Source of the DNA: Ideonella sp.
Lineage (GTDB): Bacteria > Pseudomonadota > Gammaproteobacteria > Burkholderiales > Burkholderiaceae_C
Assembly: GCA_015075165.1 (NCBI GenBank)
Contig: JABTUY010000004.1
Location: forward strand, 186,001-250,000
Reading direction: 5' to 3'
DNA: 64,000 nucleotides
Part shown: positions 25,524 through 33,705 of the stretch, piece after piece
Layout of the letters: every line of letters begins with the position of its first letter
How positions within the stretch are numbered: the first letter of the stretch is position 1
Made by a program: the position numbers and the translations under genes
Notes under the pieces: generated by a model
Told to the model about the DNA's origin: nothing
Database searches by the model: none
Seen by the model: only the letters and a program-made list of their open reading frames with translations

Positions 25524-27347
25524 ATGCAATCCCCCCGAGTGCTTTCGTGTCGTTCACCGTGCCGGCCCTGGCGCTTCTCCGGCCTGATCGCCCCGGCACC
25601 GATCGTCGGCCTGGCGGTGCTGCTCGCGCTCGGCGGCTGCGCCACGCCGGGCCCGCAGCAGACGCCGCCGGCCGCCGCTGCACAGGGCGGCGGCCGTCAC
25701 GAAATCGCCAAGGCCTTGCACGAAGGCAAGACCGACACCGCGCGCCAGCTGCTCGCTGCGGCCTTGCGGGCGCAGCCGCGAAACGGCTACCTGCATCTGC
25801 TCAACGGGCTGAACTATCAGCTCGCCGATGCCTCGCAGCCATCGGCCGAACTGGCGCAGGTGGGCTACGACGCGGCGGCGAAGTTCGCGCCGGGCTACTA
25901 CTGGTCGCACTACTACTCGGGGCTGGCGCGCTTTCACCGGCAAGACTACGCGGCCGCCGCCGAAGACTTCGCCTGGGCGATCCTCGACCGGCCCGATGCG
26001 CCGCAGGCGTTCGCCGGCCTGGCTGCAACGGCTTACTACGCCGGCGACCTCGACGTGGCCCGCGTCGCGGCAGCGCGGGCGATGGCGCTGGCGCCGAACG
26101 ACCCGGCGATGCGCCGCGCGGCCGCGTACGTGGCCGCGGCGCGCGGCGACCGGCCGCAGCTCGCGGCGCTGACCGACAAGGCCGACACGCCGGCACCCGG
26201 CGCGGCAGGGCTCGCCGGCGACAAGCCGCGCCTGGCGCAGTTGCTGCGCGGTGCGGTGCTGGCGCAGCACACGCCCGCCGCGGGCGCCGCGCAGGGCACG
26301 CAGCCCACGCCCGCGGGCGACGCCGCGCAGCGCGGTGCCGCCACCGACGGTGCGCAGCCGCCTGGCGCCGATGGCGAGCCGCCGCAGGATCCGCCGCCGG
26401 CCGACGGCAGCATCGCCGCAGGCAACGGCCCGCAGCAGGTGATGGTGGAAGTGACGCTGCTGCTGAGCCAGGACGTCACCAAGCGCAGCGTCGGCATCAA
26501 CCTGCTGGACGGGCTGAAGCTGCAGTTCGGCGGCGACAACAAGACCGAGCGGCGCAGCGGCACCGGTACGGCCGACACCTTCAGCCGCGTGATCACCTCG
26601 GCGCTGACCGTGCCGCAGATCACCTACAGCCTCAACCTGTTCAACACCCACGACGACTTCTACGACGTCGTCGTGCGCCCGTCGCTGGTGGCCACGCTCG
26701 GCCAGCAGTCGGAGTTCTTCATCGGCCGCACGCTGACCGTCGGTGTCGGCGGCGTCAACACCGCCACCGTGCAGACGATCGACGTCGGCACCTCGGTGAA
26801 GCTGACGCCGATGGAGATCTCGCCCGAGCGCACGCGCTTTCGCATCGACACCGTGCGCTCGTTCTTCGTGCCCACCTCGAGCGGCACGTTCGCCGAGTCG
26901 GTCACCACCTTCAAGCAGACCGTGGGCGCCACCGCCGAGGTGGAGTTCGGCAAGACGCTGATCCTGTCGGGCCTGTACGAGGCGGTCAACGTCGGCTGGA
27001 CGTCGAAGGTGCCGGTGCTGGGCGACATCCCGGTGGCCAACCTGCTGTTCAACGAGCGCTCGAAGACCCAGAGCCGCGACGCCGCGATCGTGCTCGTCAC
27101 GCCGCGCCTGGCCGGCACGATCGAGACCGACACGCGCGAGTTCCGCGGCGAGACGCTGCAGCGGCTGCTGTCGCTGTGGAACGATCTGGTCGACCCGCTG
27201 ACGAACATCGACGCCGTGGGCGCCAAGCTGCGCCGCAAGATCGGCAAGTACTTCATGCCCCAGCCCGGCGACCTGAGGCTGCCCGCGGCCGCCGATGCGG
27301 CCACCGCCCGGCAGGCGATCGGCGAGACGCTGGCGCGGTTGCCGTAG
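25524..27347 (+). CDS. Orphan TPR-secretin (type II/III/IV-pilus-like outer-membrane channel)
   Basis: 607 residues with a strong GGAGGAAG ribosome site. A lipobox-like LALGGC (Cys39) follows a hydrophobic segment. Residues about 60-230 form TPR-like helices, then a Pro/Ala-rich linker (about 240-300). Residues about 305-560 form a secretin core with the signature VPVLGDIPVANLLF near 496-509 and the terminal strand AAIVLVTPRL. Secretins make multimeric outer-membrane channels. No GspE/F, pseudopilin or pilus gene is present in the window, so the partner machinery is unknown. Its place among exported proteins in a co-regulated cluster suggests that it exports them. Confidence 0.85.
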   Translation: MQSPRVLSCRSPCRPWRFSGLIAPAPIVGLAVLLALGGCATPGPQQTPPAAAAQGGGRHEIAKALHEGKTDTARQLLAAALRAQPRNGYLHLLNGLNYQLADASQPSAELAQVGYDAAAKFAPGYYWSHYYSGLARFHRQDYAAAAEDFAWAILDRPDAPQAFAGLAATAYYAGDLDVARVAAARAMALAPNDPAMRRAAAYVAAARGDRPQLAALTDKADTPAPGAAGLAGDKPRLAQLLRGAVLAQHTPAAGAAQGTQPTPAGDAAQRGAATDGAQPPGADGEPPQDPPPADGSIAAGNGPQQVMVEVTLLLSQDVTKRSVGINLLDGLKLQFGGDNKTERRSGTGTADTFSRVITSALTVPQITYSLNLFNTHDDFYDVVVRPSLVATLGQQSEFFIGRTLTVGVGGVNTATVQTIDVGTSVKLTPMEISPERTRFRIDTVRSFFVPTSSGTFAESVTTFKQTVGATAEVEFGKTLILSGLYEAVNVGWTSKVPVLGDIPVANLLFNERSKTQSRDAAIVLVTPRLAGTIETDTREFRGETLQRLLSLWNDLVDPLTNIDAVGAKLRRKIGKYFMPQPGDLRLPAAADAATARQAIGETLARLP

Positions 27348-27436
27348 CGGGCGTTGGATTCGCTCGAAATGGAGGTTTGGTTTCCCGCACCTGGCGGTGA
27401 CCCAATGGTCGGCTGTTCGTCATAGGAGGACTTGTG

Positions 27437-27913
27437 ATGAAGACTGAATCGCGCCTGCTTCCAGCCGCCTGTCTCGTCGGCGCTGCGCTTTGGGTCTTGC
27501 CGATGCAGCTCCAAGCTGCCGGAGGAACCACGGCCGGCGGTGGGTCGGCGTGCACCGTCACGGTCTATACGACCAACGAGGACGGCAGCACAGACAACTC
27601 CGTGCGCCCCTATCAGGCCGCATGCCGAAGTGGTCAGCGCAACGGCGACATCGAGTACTACAACCCGTACACGGACACCTACCACAGTGGCGCGAACCCG
27701 CGTATCGAACCGCTGGTGCGCCCGAGACAGTCAGGCACTACGCGCGCCGGATCCCGTGGCTCGCAGGGCGGCGACAGCGCGCGTTCGTCCGGCTCGCAGG
27801 CGCGGGCCAGCGGCTCGGGCGCGCCCTGCACCGCGTCGGGCACGTCGTCCAAAGCCATCAAGAAGACCCGCAGCACCGCGTCCGGGCGGCCTTGCTCGTC
27901 GCCTCTGAAGTAG
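27437..27913 (+). CDS. Small exported Ser/Gly/Arg-rich protein
   Basis: 158 residues. The ATG at 27437 is preferred to a GTG three bases upstream because AGGAGGA then has a normal 6-bp spacing. A signal peptide ends near LQAAG. A short N-terminal domain has two cysteines (ACTVTVYTTNEDGS ... AACRSGQ) and a Tyr/Asn-rich stretch. The C-terminal 70 residues are low-complexity Ser/Gly/Arg. No family recognised. It is the third gene of the P4 operon, 89 bp after the secretin gene, and probably a secreted structural or surface component. Confidence 0.6.
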   Translation: MKTESRLLPAACLVGAALWVLPMQLQAAGGTTAGGGSACTVTVYTTNEDGSTDNSVRPYQAACRSGQRNGDIEYYNPYTDTYHSGANPRIEPLVRPRQSGTTRAGSRGSQGGDSARSSGSQARASGSGAPCTASGTSSKAIKKTRSTASGRPCSSPLK

Positions 27914-27930
27914 ACGAAGGAGCGAATGCC

Positions 27931-28956
27931 ATGTCCGCGACGACTCTGTTCGATCACCTCGAGCCGAAGCCCAGCGGCCGCCACGCCGGACAACGAGGTG
28001 TCTTGCGTGTGGTGTGCCGTGCGACGTTCGTTGTGCTGCACTTGGGCTTGCTCGCAGCGCCGGTCGGCGCCCACACCACCATCGAGCGCGTCGGCGGCGA
28101 GGGGGGAACCGCCACGGTCGTGATGGACTGCGGCCCCGACGCGTTCATGGTCGGGCTCTCCGCTGACGGCGCCCGTGACAACCCGATCGCGCCCAACCTC
28201 GTGCGCAAGCTGCGGTTTTCGTGCCGCACGTTCTCGGGCACCGTGCCCGGCAACTCCACGAGCCAGACGCGCGAAGCGGCCGCCGGGGTCCAGGGCAACC
28301 TGAATCCGAGCCACGGTTCCGTGCAGTGCCCACAGGGCATGGTGATCCACGACCTGGAGATCAATGCGGGCCTGTACATCGATCGGATCGTCCGGGTCGA
28401 GTGCCGCAGCCCGTCGTCTCAGCAGGCCTGGCTCAACGTCAACGTCGGTGGCGAAGGCGGGTCGCGGCAGTTCCTGCAGTGTGCGAGCGGCGAGGGTCTC
28501 TTCAGGGTCGAAGCGCGCATCGGGTCGTCGATCGACAGCCTGAAGGGCAACTGCCGTGCGTTCGGCGAAGCGGCGCAGCAGCCGCTGGCCGTGCAGATCA
28601 GTTCGACGCTGAGACCCAGACCGACTCACGCGAAGCCAGAGAAGATTCTGCCGGCCAAGGCTGCGGTGTTCTCCTTCCGGATCGCCGGCTCGGTCAATCG
28701 CAACACCAGCATCGGCATCTTCGGCGAGACCGACCTGCTGGGCGGCGCCGCCGCCAATCCGCCGGAGTTCAAGCTCGAGGTGATCAACCCGGCGGGCAGC
28801 GTCGTCGCGACGCGCACGGTCCGCAAGCCACGCGCCGGCACCGTGCAGTCGGTGCCGGTGACGATCAACGCGGCCGGCAGCTGGAAGCTGCGGGTGACCA
28901 ACCTGAAGAAGAGCTACGGCGCGCTGGACGTCAAGTCGGTCTCGGGAGGGGCGTAG
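27931..28956 (+). CDS. Exported protein with two GGEGG-containing repeats
   Basis: 341 residues from the ATG at 27931 with an AAGGAG site, 17 bp after the previous stop. The N-terminus has a long charged region, then a hydrophobic export segment ending VGAH. Two related segments follow: VGGEGGTATVVMDCG ... LRFSCRTF and VGGEGGSRQFLQCASG ... KGNCRAF. This is a duplicated lectin- or beta-prism-like unit with paired cysteines. Residues about 235-341 resemble a pre-peptidase-C-terminal-type beta domain (FSFRIAGSVNRNTSIGIFGE). Last gene of the P4 operon, convergent with regulator B. Function unknown; carbohydrate binding is a guess. Confidence 0.6.
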   Translation: MSATTLFDHLEPKPSGRHAGQRGVLRVVCRATFVVLHLGLLAAPVGAHTTIERVGGEGGTATVVMDCGPDAFMVGLSADGARDNPIAPNLVRKLRFSCRTFSGTVPGNSTSQTREAAAGVQGNLNPSHGSVQCPQGMVIHDLEINAGLYIDRIVRVECRSPSSQQAWLNVNVGGEGGSRQFLQCASGEGLFRVEARIGSSIDSLKGNCRAFGEAAQQPLAVQISSTLRPRPTHAKPEKILPAKAAVFSFRIAGSVNRNTSIGIFGETDLLGGAAANPPEFKLEVINPAGSVVATRTVRKPRAGTVQSVPVTINAAGSWKLRVTNLKKSYGALDVKSVSGGA

Positions 28957-29007
28957 CGCGGCTTGCGCGTGCGGCCATCGGGACGCCGCCCAATGCGATC
29001 GGAGACG

Positions 29008-32000
29008 TCAGCGCACGGTGGTGTGGGCCACGTCGGCCAAGTCGCCGCCGCGCAGCAGGCACTCCAGCGTGGCATCGAGCGTGGGCGCCTCGCGCTGCGC
29101 GGCGGCCAGTTCATCGGCCGGCAGTGCCAGTGCGGCCTGCCAGCGCAGCGCGCTGTCGCGCAGGCCGGCGTCCGCCAGCGGGTGCGTGGCCACCAGCTGC
29201 CACAGCCGTGCGGCACGTGCAGCCTGGCCGGCCAGCCTGCAGCATTCGCCGAGGAACAGCGCCTGGTGCAGCAGTTGGTTGTGCCACTCGCGCTTCGATG
29301 CCTCGCCTGCAGTGGCGGCCAGCCGTGCGCCGGCCGCGGCGAAATCACCGCGCCGCGCCGCGACACGGGCGAGATTGGCCTCGGCCATGATCGCCAGCAC
29401 CGGGTTCTCGGTCTGGCGCGCGTGCTCCCGCGCCTGGGTCAGGTGGCGTTCGGCCGGTTGCAGGTCGCCCAGCTCGAGCAGCACGGCCCCGAGTCCGAAC
29501 GCGAGGTACGGCGTCATCGCGCCGAGCTGATGCCGTTCGCACAGATGCAGGCCCTGTTCCATGTGCGGTCGTGCAGCGGCCCATTGGTCGAGCTCCATGT
29601 GCACGTTGCCGATGTTCTGCAGGCAGCGCACGACGCCCATGTGGTTGCCGAGCTCGCGTTCGGTGTCGAGGGCCTGCAAGTGACAGTGCAGCGCGTCCTG
29701 GTATCGCCCCTCCTTGCGCGCGACGATGCCGAGGTTGACCAACGCCGCTGCGATCCAACCGGGCTGTTCGTCTTGGCGGGCAATGGTCAGCGCCTGCTCG
29801 TACAGCGGCCGCGCCTCGCTCCAGCGCGCGAGTGCGCACAGCGCGTTGCCGGCATGCGAGAGGCAACCGCACAGTGCGCCGCTGGCGCCGGCGCGTTCGG
29901 CGTGACGGGCGCCGGCGCGGGCCACGACCAGGCTGTCGTCGAACGCACCCTGGCGGTACAGCTGCCGGGCCAGCAAGGCGCGCAGCCACGCGGCCAGCTT
30001 GTCGCCGGCGCCGCCGTCGGCCGGCGGCATGGCCAGCGCGGCGCGCAATTGGGCGGCACTCGGCTCGGGCAGGCCGCGCAGGTCGAAGTAGACGCGCCAG
30101 GCTTCGAGGCCGCGCATCAACTGGTCGACCTCACCGGCGGCAACGGCGTGGAACCAGGCCGCCGTGCAGTTGGCCAGCTCGGCGTCGATGCCGTCGACCA
30201 GCGGTGTGTGGTCGTGACCGTTGCCTGCAGCGAGGCTGCCGAGCAGGTCGGCAAAGAACGCCGAGTGTCGATCGCGGCATGCATGCTCGCGCTCACCATC
30301 GGCAGCCAGCCGCAGCGCCGCTTCGGCCGCCACCAGCGGGTGCATGCCGAAGCGGCCTCGCTCGTCGACCGTCAGCAGGCTCTTGTCCACGAGCGACGAC
30401 AGCAGCGGCAGCGGTGCATCCGCGACGGCCACCGCCGCGGCCCGCGTGAAGCCGCCGCGAAACACCGACAGCGCCGCCAGGGCATCGCGTTCGGCCGGCG
30501 CCAGCATGTGCCAGGCTCGCTCGAGCACGGCCTGCATGCTGCCGTGGTCCGGGCGTGCCGGCTCACCGGGTGCCGCCGGATCGCGCACGAGCACGTCGAG
30601 CGACTCGCGCAGCTCGCGCGCGATCTCCTCCGGCGGCAGCAGGCGCACCCAGGCCGCCGCCAGCTCGATCGCCAGCGGCATGCCGTCGGTGCGCTCGACG
30701 ATCTCGATCACCGCGGCCAGGTGTTGCGCCAGGTCGAACCCGCGCTGTGCGGCGCGCGCACGCGAGTCGAACAGCCGCACGGCGTCGAATGCGCCGGCCG
30801 GTTCGAGGTCGCGGCTGTCCTCGTCGGGCACCGCCAGGCCAGCCAGCGCGAAGGCCTGCTCGGCGTCGCTGCGCAGCCGCGTTCGCGACGTGACGAGCAG
30901 CACGAGCGACGGCGCGGCGGCGAGCAGACGCTCGATCCAGGCCGGCAGCCCGGTCAGGTGCTCGGCGTTGTCGAGCACGCACAGCAGGCGATCGCTGCCG
31001 ATGCGTCGCGCGATCTGCGCGATCGGATCGCGCGTGTCGGCAAGCGATGCGCCAAGACGCTGCGCGAGCCGCGCGGTCAGCGCTGCGACGTCGGTCAGGT
31101 CCTGCAGCTCGATCCACAGGCCGCGGCCCGTCCCCGAGTTGGCCAAGCGCCCCAGCGCCTGCTCGGCGAGCCGGCTCTTGCCGATGCCGCCCGGGCCGAC
31201 CAACGTCACCAACCGCGACGCCGGCTGCGCCAGCAGGGCACACAACTCCACCAGCTCGCTGCGGCGACCGATGAAGCCGGCGCGCGGCTCGGCGGCCGCG
31301 GTTTCGGTGCCGGGCCGATGCGCGGCGAGCAGGTCACGCAGCCGGCGCGACGGCTCGACGCCGAGCTCGCCCGCCAGGCGCAGCGCGTAATCGCGGTAGT
31401 GGCGCTGCGCGGCGTTCGCATGGCCGAGCGCGAGCTCGGCCTCGAGCTGCGCCGAGATCGCGGTCTCGTCGAGCGGGTCGAGCTCGAGCAGCCGTTGCGC
31501 GAGGTCGATGCGCTGCTCCGGCGTGGCGGATGCCGCGAGCGCCGCGTGCGCGGCCTGCTGCCAGCGCGCATCGAGCTGCGCGCGCTGTGCCGTGAGCCAC
31601 TCATCCAGCGCGGGGTTGTCGGGGTCGTCGATGCCGGCGAGCAGCCGGCCGCGGCGGCAGACGACGGCGTCGAGCGGCCGCGCGTCGCGCAGCGCCTGCT
31701 CGAAGCGCTGCAGGTCGGTGGCCACCGGCCAGCGCAGCGCCTGCTCCGAGACCTCCAGCGCCTCGACCCCGGGCATGGCCCGCACCTTGAAGACCACGTG
31801 GCGCAGGTTGCGTCGCGCGTCGGCGTTCGCCCGCTGCGGCCACAGCAGCGCCGCGAGCTCGTCGCGCGGCACCCACTGGCCAGACTGCACGGCCAGCACG
31901 GCCAGCAGTTGGAAACGCCGCTCCGGCGCGAACGACGGAGCGCCAGGTGCGTGGAGTTGCGGCGCGCCGTACAGGTGCAGCGTGGGCTGCGGCGGACGGC

Positions 32001-32022
32001 CGCTGCGCGCCGCAGCAGTCAC
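29008..32022 (-). CDS. AfsR-like transcriptional regulator B (wHTH-BTAD-ATPase-TPR)
   Basis: About 1004 residues, clearly paralogous to regulator A along its whole length (shared APERRFQLLAVL, ADARRNLRHVVFK, LGVEPSRRLR, GPGGIGKSR, CVLDNAEHL). Domain order is winged helix (about 20-100), BTAD (about 140-235), NB-ARC-like ATPase (Walker A about 274-282, Walker B about 350), helical TPR-like tail. The GTG at 32022 is chosen because it lines up with the start of regulator A; the frame stays open to a TTG at 32145. It points towards regulator A, so the pair encloses the exported-protein genes. Likely activator of promoters P1-P4, alone or together with A. Confidence 0.83.
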   Translation of the reverse strand: MTAAARSGRPPQPTLHLYGAPQLHAPGAPSFAPERRFQLLAVLAVQSGQWVPRDELAALLWPQRANADARRNLRHVVFKVRAMPGVEALEVSEQALRWPVATDLQRFEQALRDARPLDAVVCRRGRLLAGIDDPDNPALDEWLTAQRAQLDARWQQAAHAALAASATPEQRIDLAQRLLELDPLDETAISAQLEAELALGHANAAQRHYRDYALRLAGELGVEPSRRLRDLLAAHRPGTETAAAEPRAGFIGRRSELVELCALLAQPASRLVTLVGPGGIGKSRLAEQALGRLANSGTGRGLWIELQDLTDVAALTARLAQRLGASLADTRDPIAQIARRIGSDRLLCVLDNAEHLTGLPAWIERLLAAAPSLVLLVTSRTRLRSDAEQAFALAGLAVPDEDSRDLEPAGAFDAVRLFDSRARAAQRGFDLAQHLAAVIEIVERTDGMPLAIELAAAWVRLLPPEEIARELRESLDVLVRDPAAPGEPARPDHGSMQAVLERAWHMLAPAERDALAALSVFRGGFTRAAAVAVADAPLPLLSSLVDKSLLTVDERGRFGMHPLVAAEAALRLAADGEREHACRDRHSAFFADLLGSLAAGNGHDHTPLVDGIDAELANCTAAWFHAVAAGEVDQLMRGLEAWRVYFDLRGLPEPSAAQLRAALAMPPADGGAGDKLAAWLRALLARQLYRQGAFDDSLVVARAGARHAERAGASGALCGCLSHAGNALCALARWSEARPLYEQALTIARQDEQPGWIAAALVNLGIVARKEGRYQDALHCHLQALDTERELGNHMGVVRCLQNIGNVHMELDQWAAARPHMEQGLHLCERHQLGAMTPYLAFGLGAVLLELGDLQPAERHLTQAREHARQTENPVLAIMAEANLARVAARRGDFAAAGARLAATAGEASKREWHNQLLHQALFLGECCRLAGQAARAARLWQLVATHPLADAGLRDSALRWQAALALPADELAAAQREAPTLDATLECLLRGGDLADVAHTTVR

Positions 32023-32360
32023 GGTGCATCGGCGTTGCGCCGGATGCCCGTCACTGATGCGACCACGTCGCCAGCTGCGCTGCACATGTCCCGCCCCCGT
32101 TCGTTCGGCGAGCGTCACGATGCACGGCGTGCGCGGGTCTGGCAATCCCCGTGACGCCGGTGCGCAGCGGGGACTTGATCTTGCTTAAACGATCGCTGGC
32201 CTCGGGGGCTCGGACGGCACCGCGCCTGTCGCCCCGGCATCGAGCAGATCGGGGTCATGCGCACTCACGTTCGATCGTGCTTCACCACTGCGCCATCGCA
32301 TAGGACACCATCGACCAGGGGTTCGTTTCCTCCCTGGCCGATCGACGTCGATCTGGGGAC
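32023..32360. other. Intergenic region upstream of regulator B
   Basis: About 340 bp between the start of regulator B and the repeat that ends the acyl-CoA dehydrogenase gene. The first 120 bp may still encode an N-terminal extension of regulator B (open from a TTG at 32145). No CAAACGC heptamer pair is present, so the regulator does not appear to be controlled by the module's own site. I see no confident promoter, terminator or RNA gene here. Confidence 0.5.
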
Positions 32361-32400
32361 GGGGGAGGCGCCGCAGGCGCATCCGGGGTGGTTCACTTCA
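32361..32400. repeat. Dispersed 40-bp repeat, copy 2, ending on a stop codon
   Basis: This matches 36 of 40 bases with 8928-8967 and ends in GGTGGTTCACTTCA. As in copy 1, its last three bases are the complement of a TGA stop, here that of the acyl-CoA dehydrogenase gene at 32398. The two copies are 23 kb apart beside unrelated genes. The shared position exactly at a stop codon is the notable feature. Confidence 0.6.
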
Positions 32401-33603
32401 CGCGAACACGCCGCTCGAATCGGTCATGCGTGCCGACACTTCGCCCAGGTGGTGCATCGTGTCGCCGAAGCTCATCTCCAGCATCGTCAGTCGCTTGAAG
32501 TAGTGGCTGCCGATGTACTCGTCGGTGACGCCGATGCCGCCGTGCATCTGGATGCACTGCTGGCCGACGAAGCGCATCGACTGCCCCAGCTGCACCTTGG
32601 CCTGCGACAGCGCGCGGCGGCGCTGCGTTGCCGGCTCGCCGAGCTTGAGGCTGGCGTAGTAGCTCATCGAGCGGCCGAGCTCGAGCTGCATCTTGACGTC
32701 GGCCATGCGGTGGCGCAGCGCCTGGAACGTGGCCAGGGTGACACCGAACTGCTTGCGCGTGTTCAGGTACTCCACCGTCAGCGCGACCAGCTTGTCCATC
32801 ACGCCGACGCCTTCGGCGCAGGCGGCCGCGATGCCGACGTCGGCCGCGTGTTCGAGCGCGGCGAAGCCGTCTTCGGTGATCGCCGCGGCCGGCGTGTCGG
32901 CGAGGGTCAGCTCGCCGGCGCGCGCGCCGTCCTGCGTGGGGTAGGCCTGGACCGCAACGCCCGACGCGCCCTTCTCGACCAGGAACAGACCGATGCCCTG
33001 GCTATCGGCCTCGGCACCGGCGATCGAACCCCCTGGCTCGCTGCGCTCGCGTCCCCCCGAGGGGGATCCCTCGGCTTGGGGCGGCCCGGCGCCGATGCGC
33101 GCCGGCACGATGAACGCATCGGCCTCGTCGGCGGCGGGCACCACGCTCTTGTGGCCGCTCAGGCGCCAGACGTTGCCGGCCTTGGTGGCGTGCGCGGCCA
33201 CTCGATCCAGGCGGTAGCGCGCGTTGCGCTCCTGGTGCGCCAGCACCACCAGTGCGGTGCCGTCGGCGATGCGCGGCAGCCACTGGCCTTGCAGCGCGGG
33301 TGGCGCCGCAGCCAGCAGCGCCGGCGCCACCAGCGCGCCGGCGGCATAGGGCGCGTTGACCAGGCCGCGGCCGAGTTCTTCCATCACCACCATTGCCTCG
33401 ATGGCACCGAACCCCATGCCGCCGTGCGCCGCCGCGACGCTCAGGCCGGTGAGGCCGAGCCCGGCCAGCTCGCCGTAGACCTCGCGCGTGGCGCCGCCGC
33501 GCTTGGCGATGCCGTGCCGGCGCTCGAACGAGAAGCCCTTGTCGACCCAGCGCGCCACCGCGTCGCGCAGCGAGAGTTGGTCGTCGGTGAAATCGAAGTC
33601 CAT
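32398..33603 (-). CDS. Acyl-CoA dehydrogenase family protein with an in-frame repeat insertion
   Basis: 401 residues, FAD-dependent dehydrogenase fold. The N-terminal helical part begins MDFDFTDDQLSLRDAVARWV. The C-terminal helical domain contains RKQFGVTLATFQALRH and QMHGGIGVTDEY, the usual C-terminal family signature. Between about residues 170 and 200 the beta domain carries extra Gly/Ser/Arg residues encoded by a palindromic repeat (33029-33090), so activity is uncertain. It is the second gene after another acyl-CoA dehydrogenase (33706-34887), separated by 102 bp containing a hairpin. Such pairs often act as heteromers on unusual acyl-CoAs such as steroid side chains or short branched chains; the substrate is unknown. 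Confidence 0.88.
   Translation of the reverse strand: MDFDFTDDQLSLRDAVARWVDKGFSFERRHGIAKRGGATREVYGELAGLGLTGLSVAAAHGGMGFGAIEAMVVMEELGRGLVNAPYAAGALVAPALLAAAPPALQGQWLPRIADGTALVVLAHQERNARYRLDRVAAHATKAGNVWRLSGHKSVVPAADEADAFIVPARIGAGPPQAEGSPSGGRERSEPGGSIAGAEADSQGIGLFLVEKGASGVAVQAYPTQDGARAGELTLADTPAAAITEDGFAALEHAADVGIAAACAEGVGVMDKLVALTVEYLNTRKQFGVTLATFQALRHRMADVKMQLELGRSMSYYASLKLGEPATQRRRALSQAKVQLGQSMRFVGQQCIQMHGGIGVTDEYIGSHYFKRLTMLEMSFGDTMHHLGEVSARMTDSSGVFA
33029..33090. repeat. Palindromic repeat inserted inside the acyl-CoA dehydrogenase gene
   Basis: The segment contains CCCCCCGAGGGGG as a strong inverted core, flanked by CTCGCTGCGCTCGCG on one side and CCTCGGCTTGGGGCGGCC on the other. This G/C-run palindrome next to a GCTCGCTGCGC arm resembles intergenic repeats common in Burkholderiales, though here it lies inside a coding region and keeps the frame. 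I infer a mobile or slippage-derived repeat; family assignment needs a genome-wide search. Confidence 0.55.
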
Positions 33604-33630
33604 GCCAGTTCCTCGTCCATCTGACTGGAG

Positions 33631-33655
33631 CCCCTTCCCGCTCGGAGGGAAGGGG
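33631..33655. repeat. Hairpin between the two acyl-CoA dehydrogenase genes
   Basis: CCCCTTCCC (33631-33639) and GGGAAGGGG (33647-33655) form a 9-bp perfect stem with a 7-nt loop, followed by more GGGGAAGGG-type sequence. There is no T-run, so it is not a typical intrinsic terminator. It may be a dispersed repeat or an mRNA-stability element between the co-directional genes. Confidence 0.55.
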
Positions 33656-33705
33656 CCGGGGAAGGGAGCGCAGCGTTCGGCGCCACGCGCGGACCGTGCC
33701 GGGCG

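Noticed and set aside
28963-32154. A ~1060-residue plus-strand frame opposite regulator B
   Set aside because: Same kind of GC-driven shadow as opposite regulator A.
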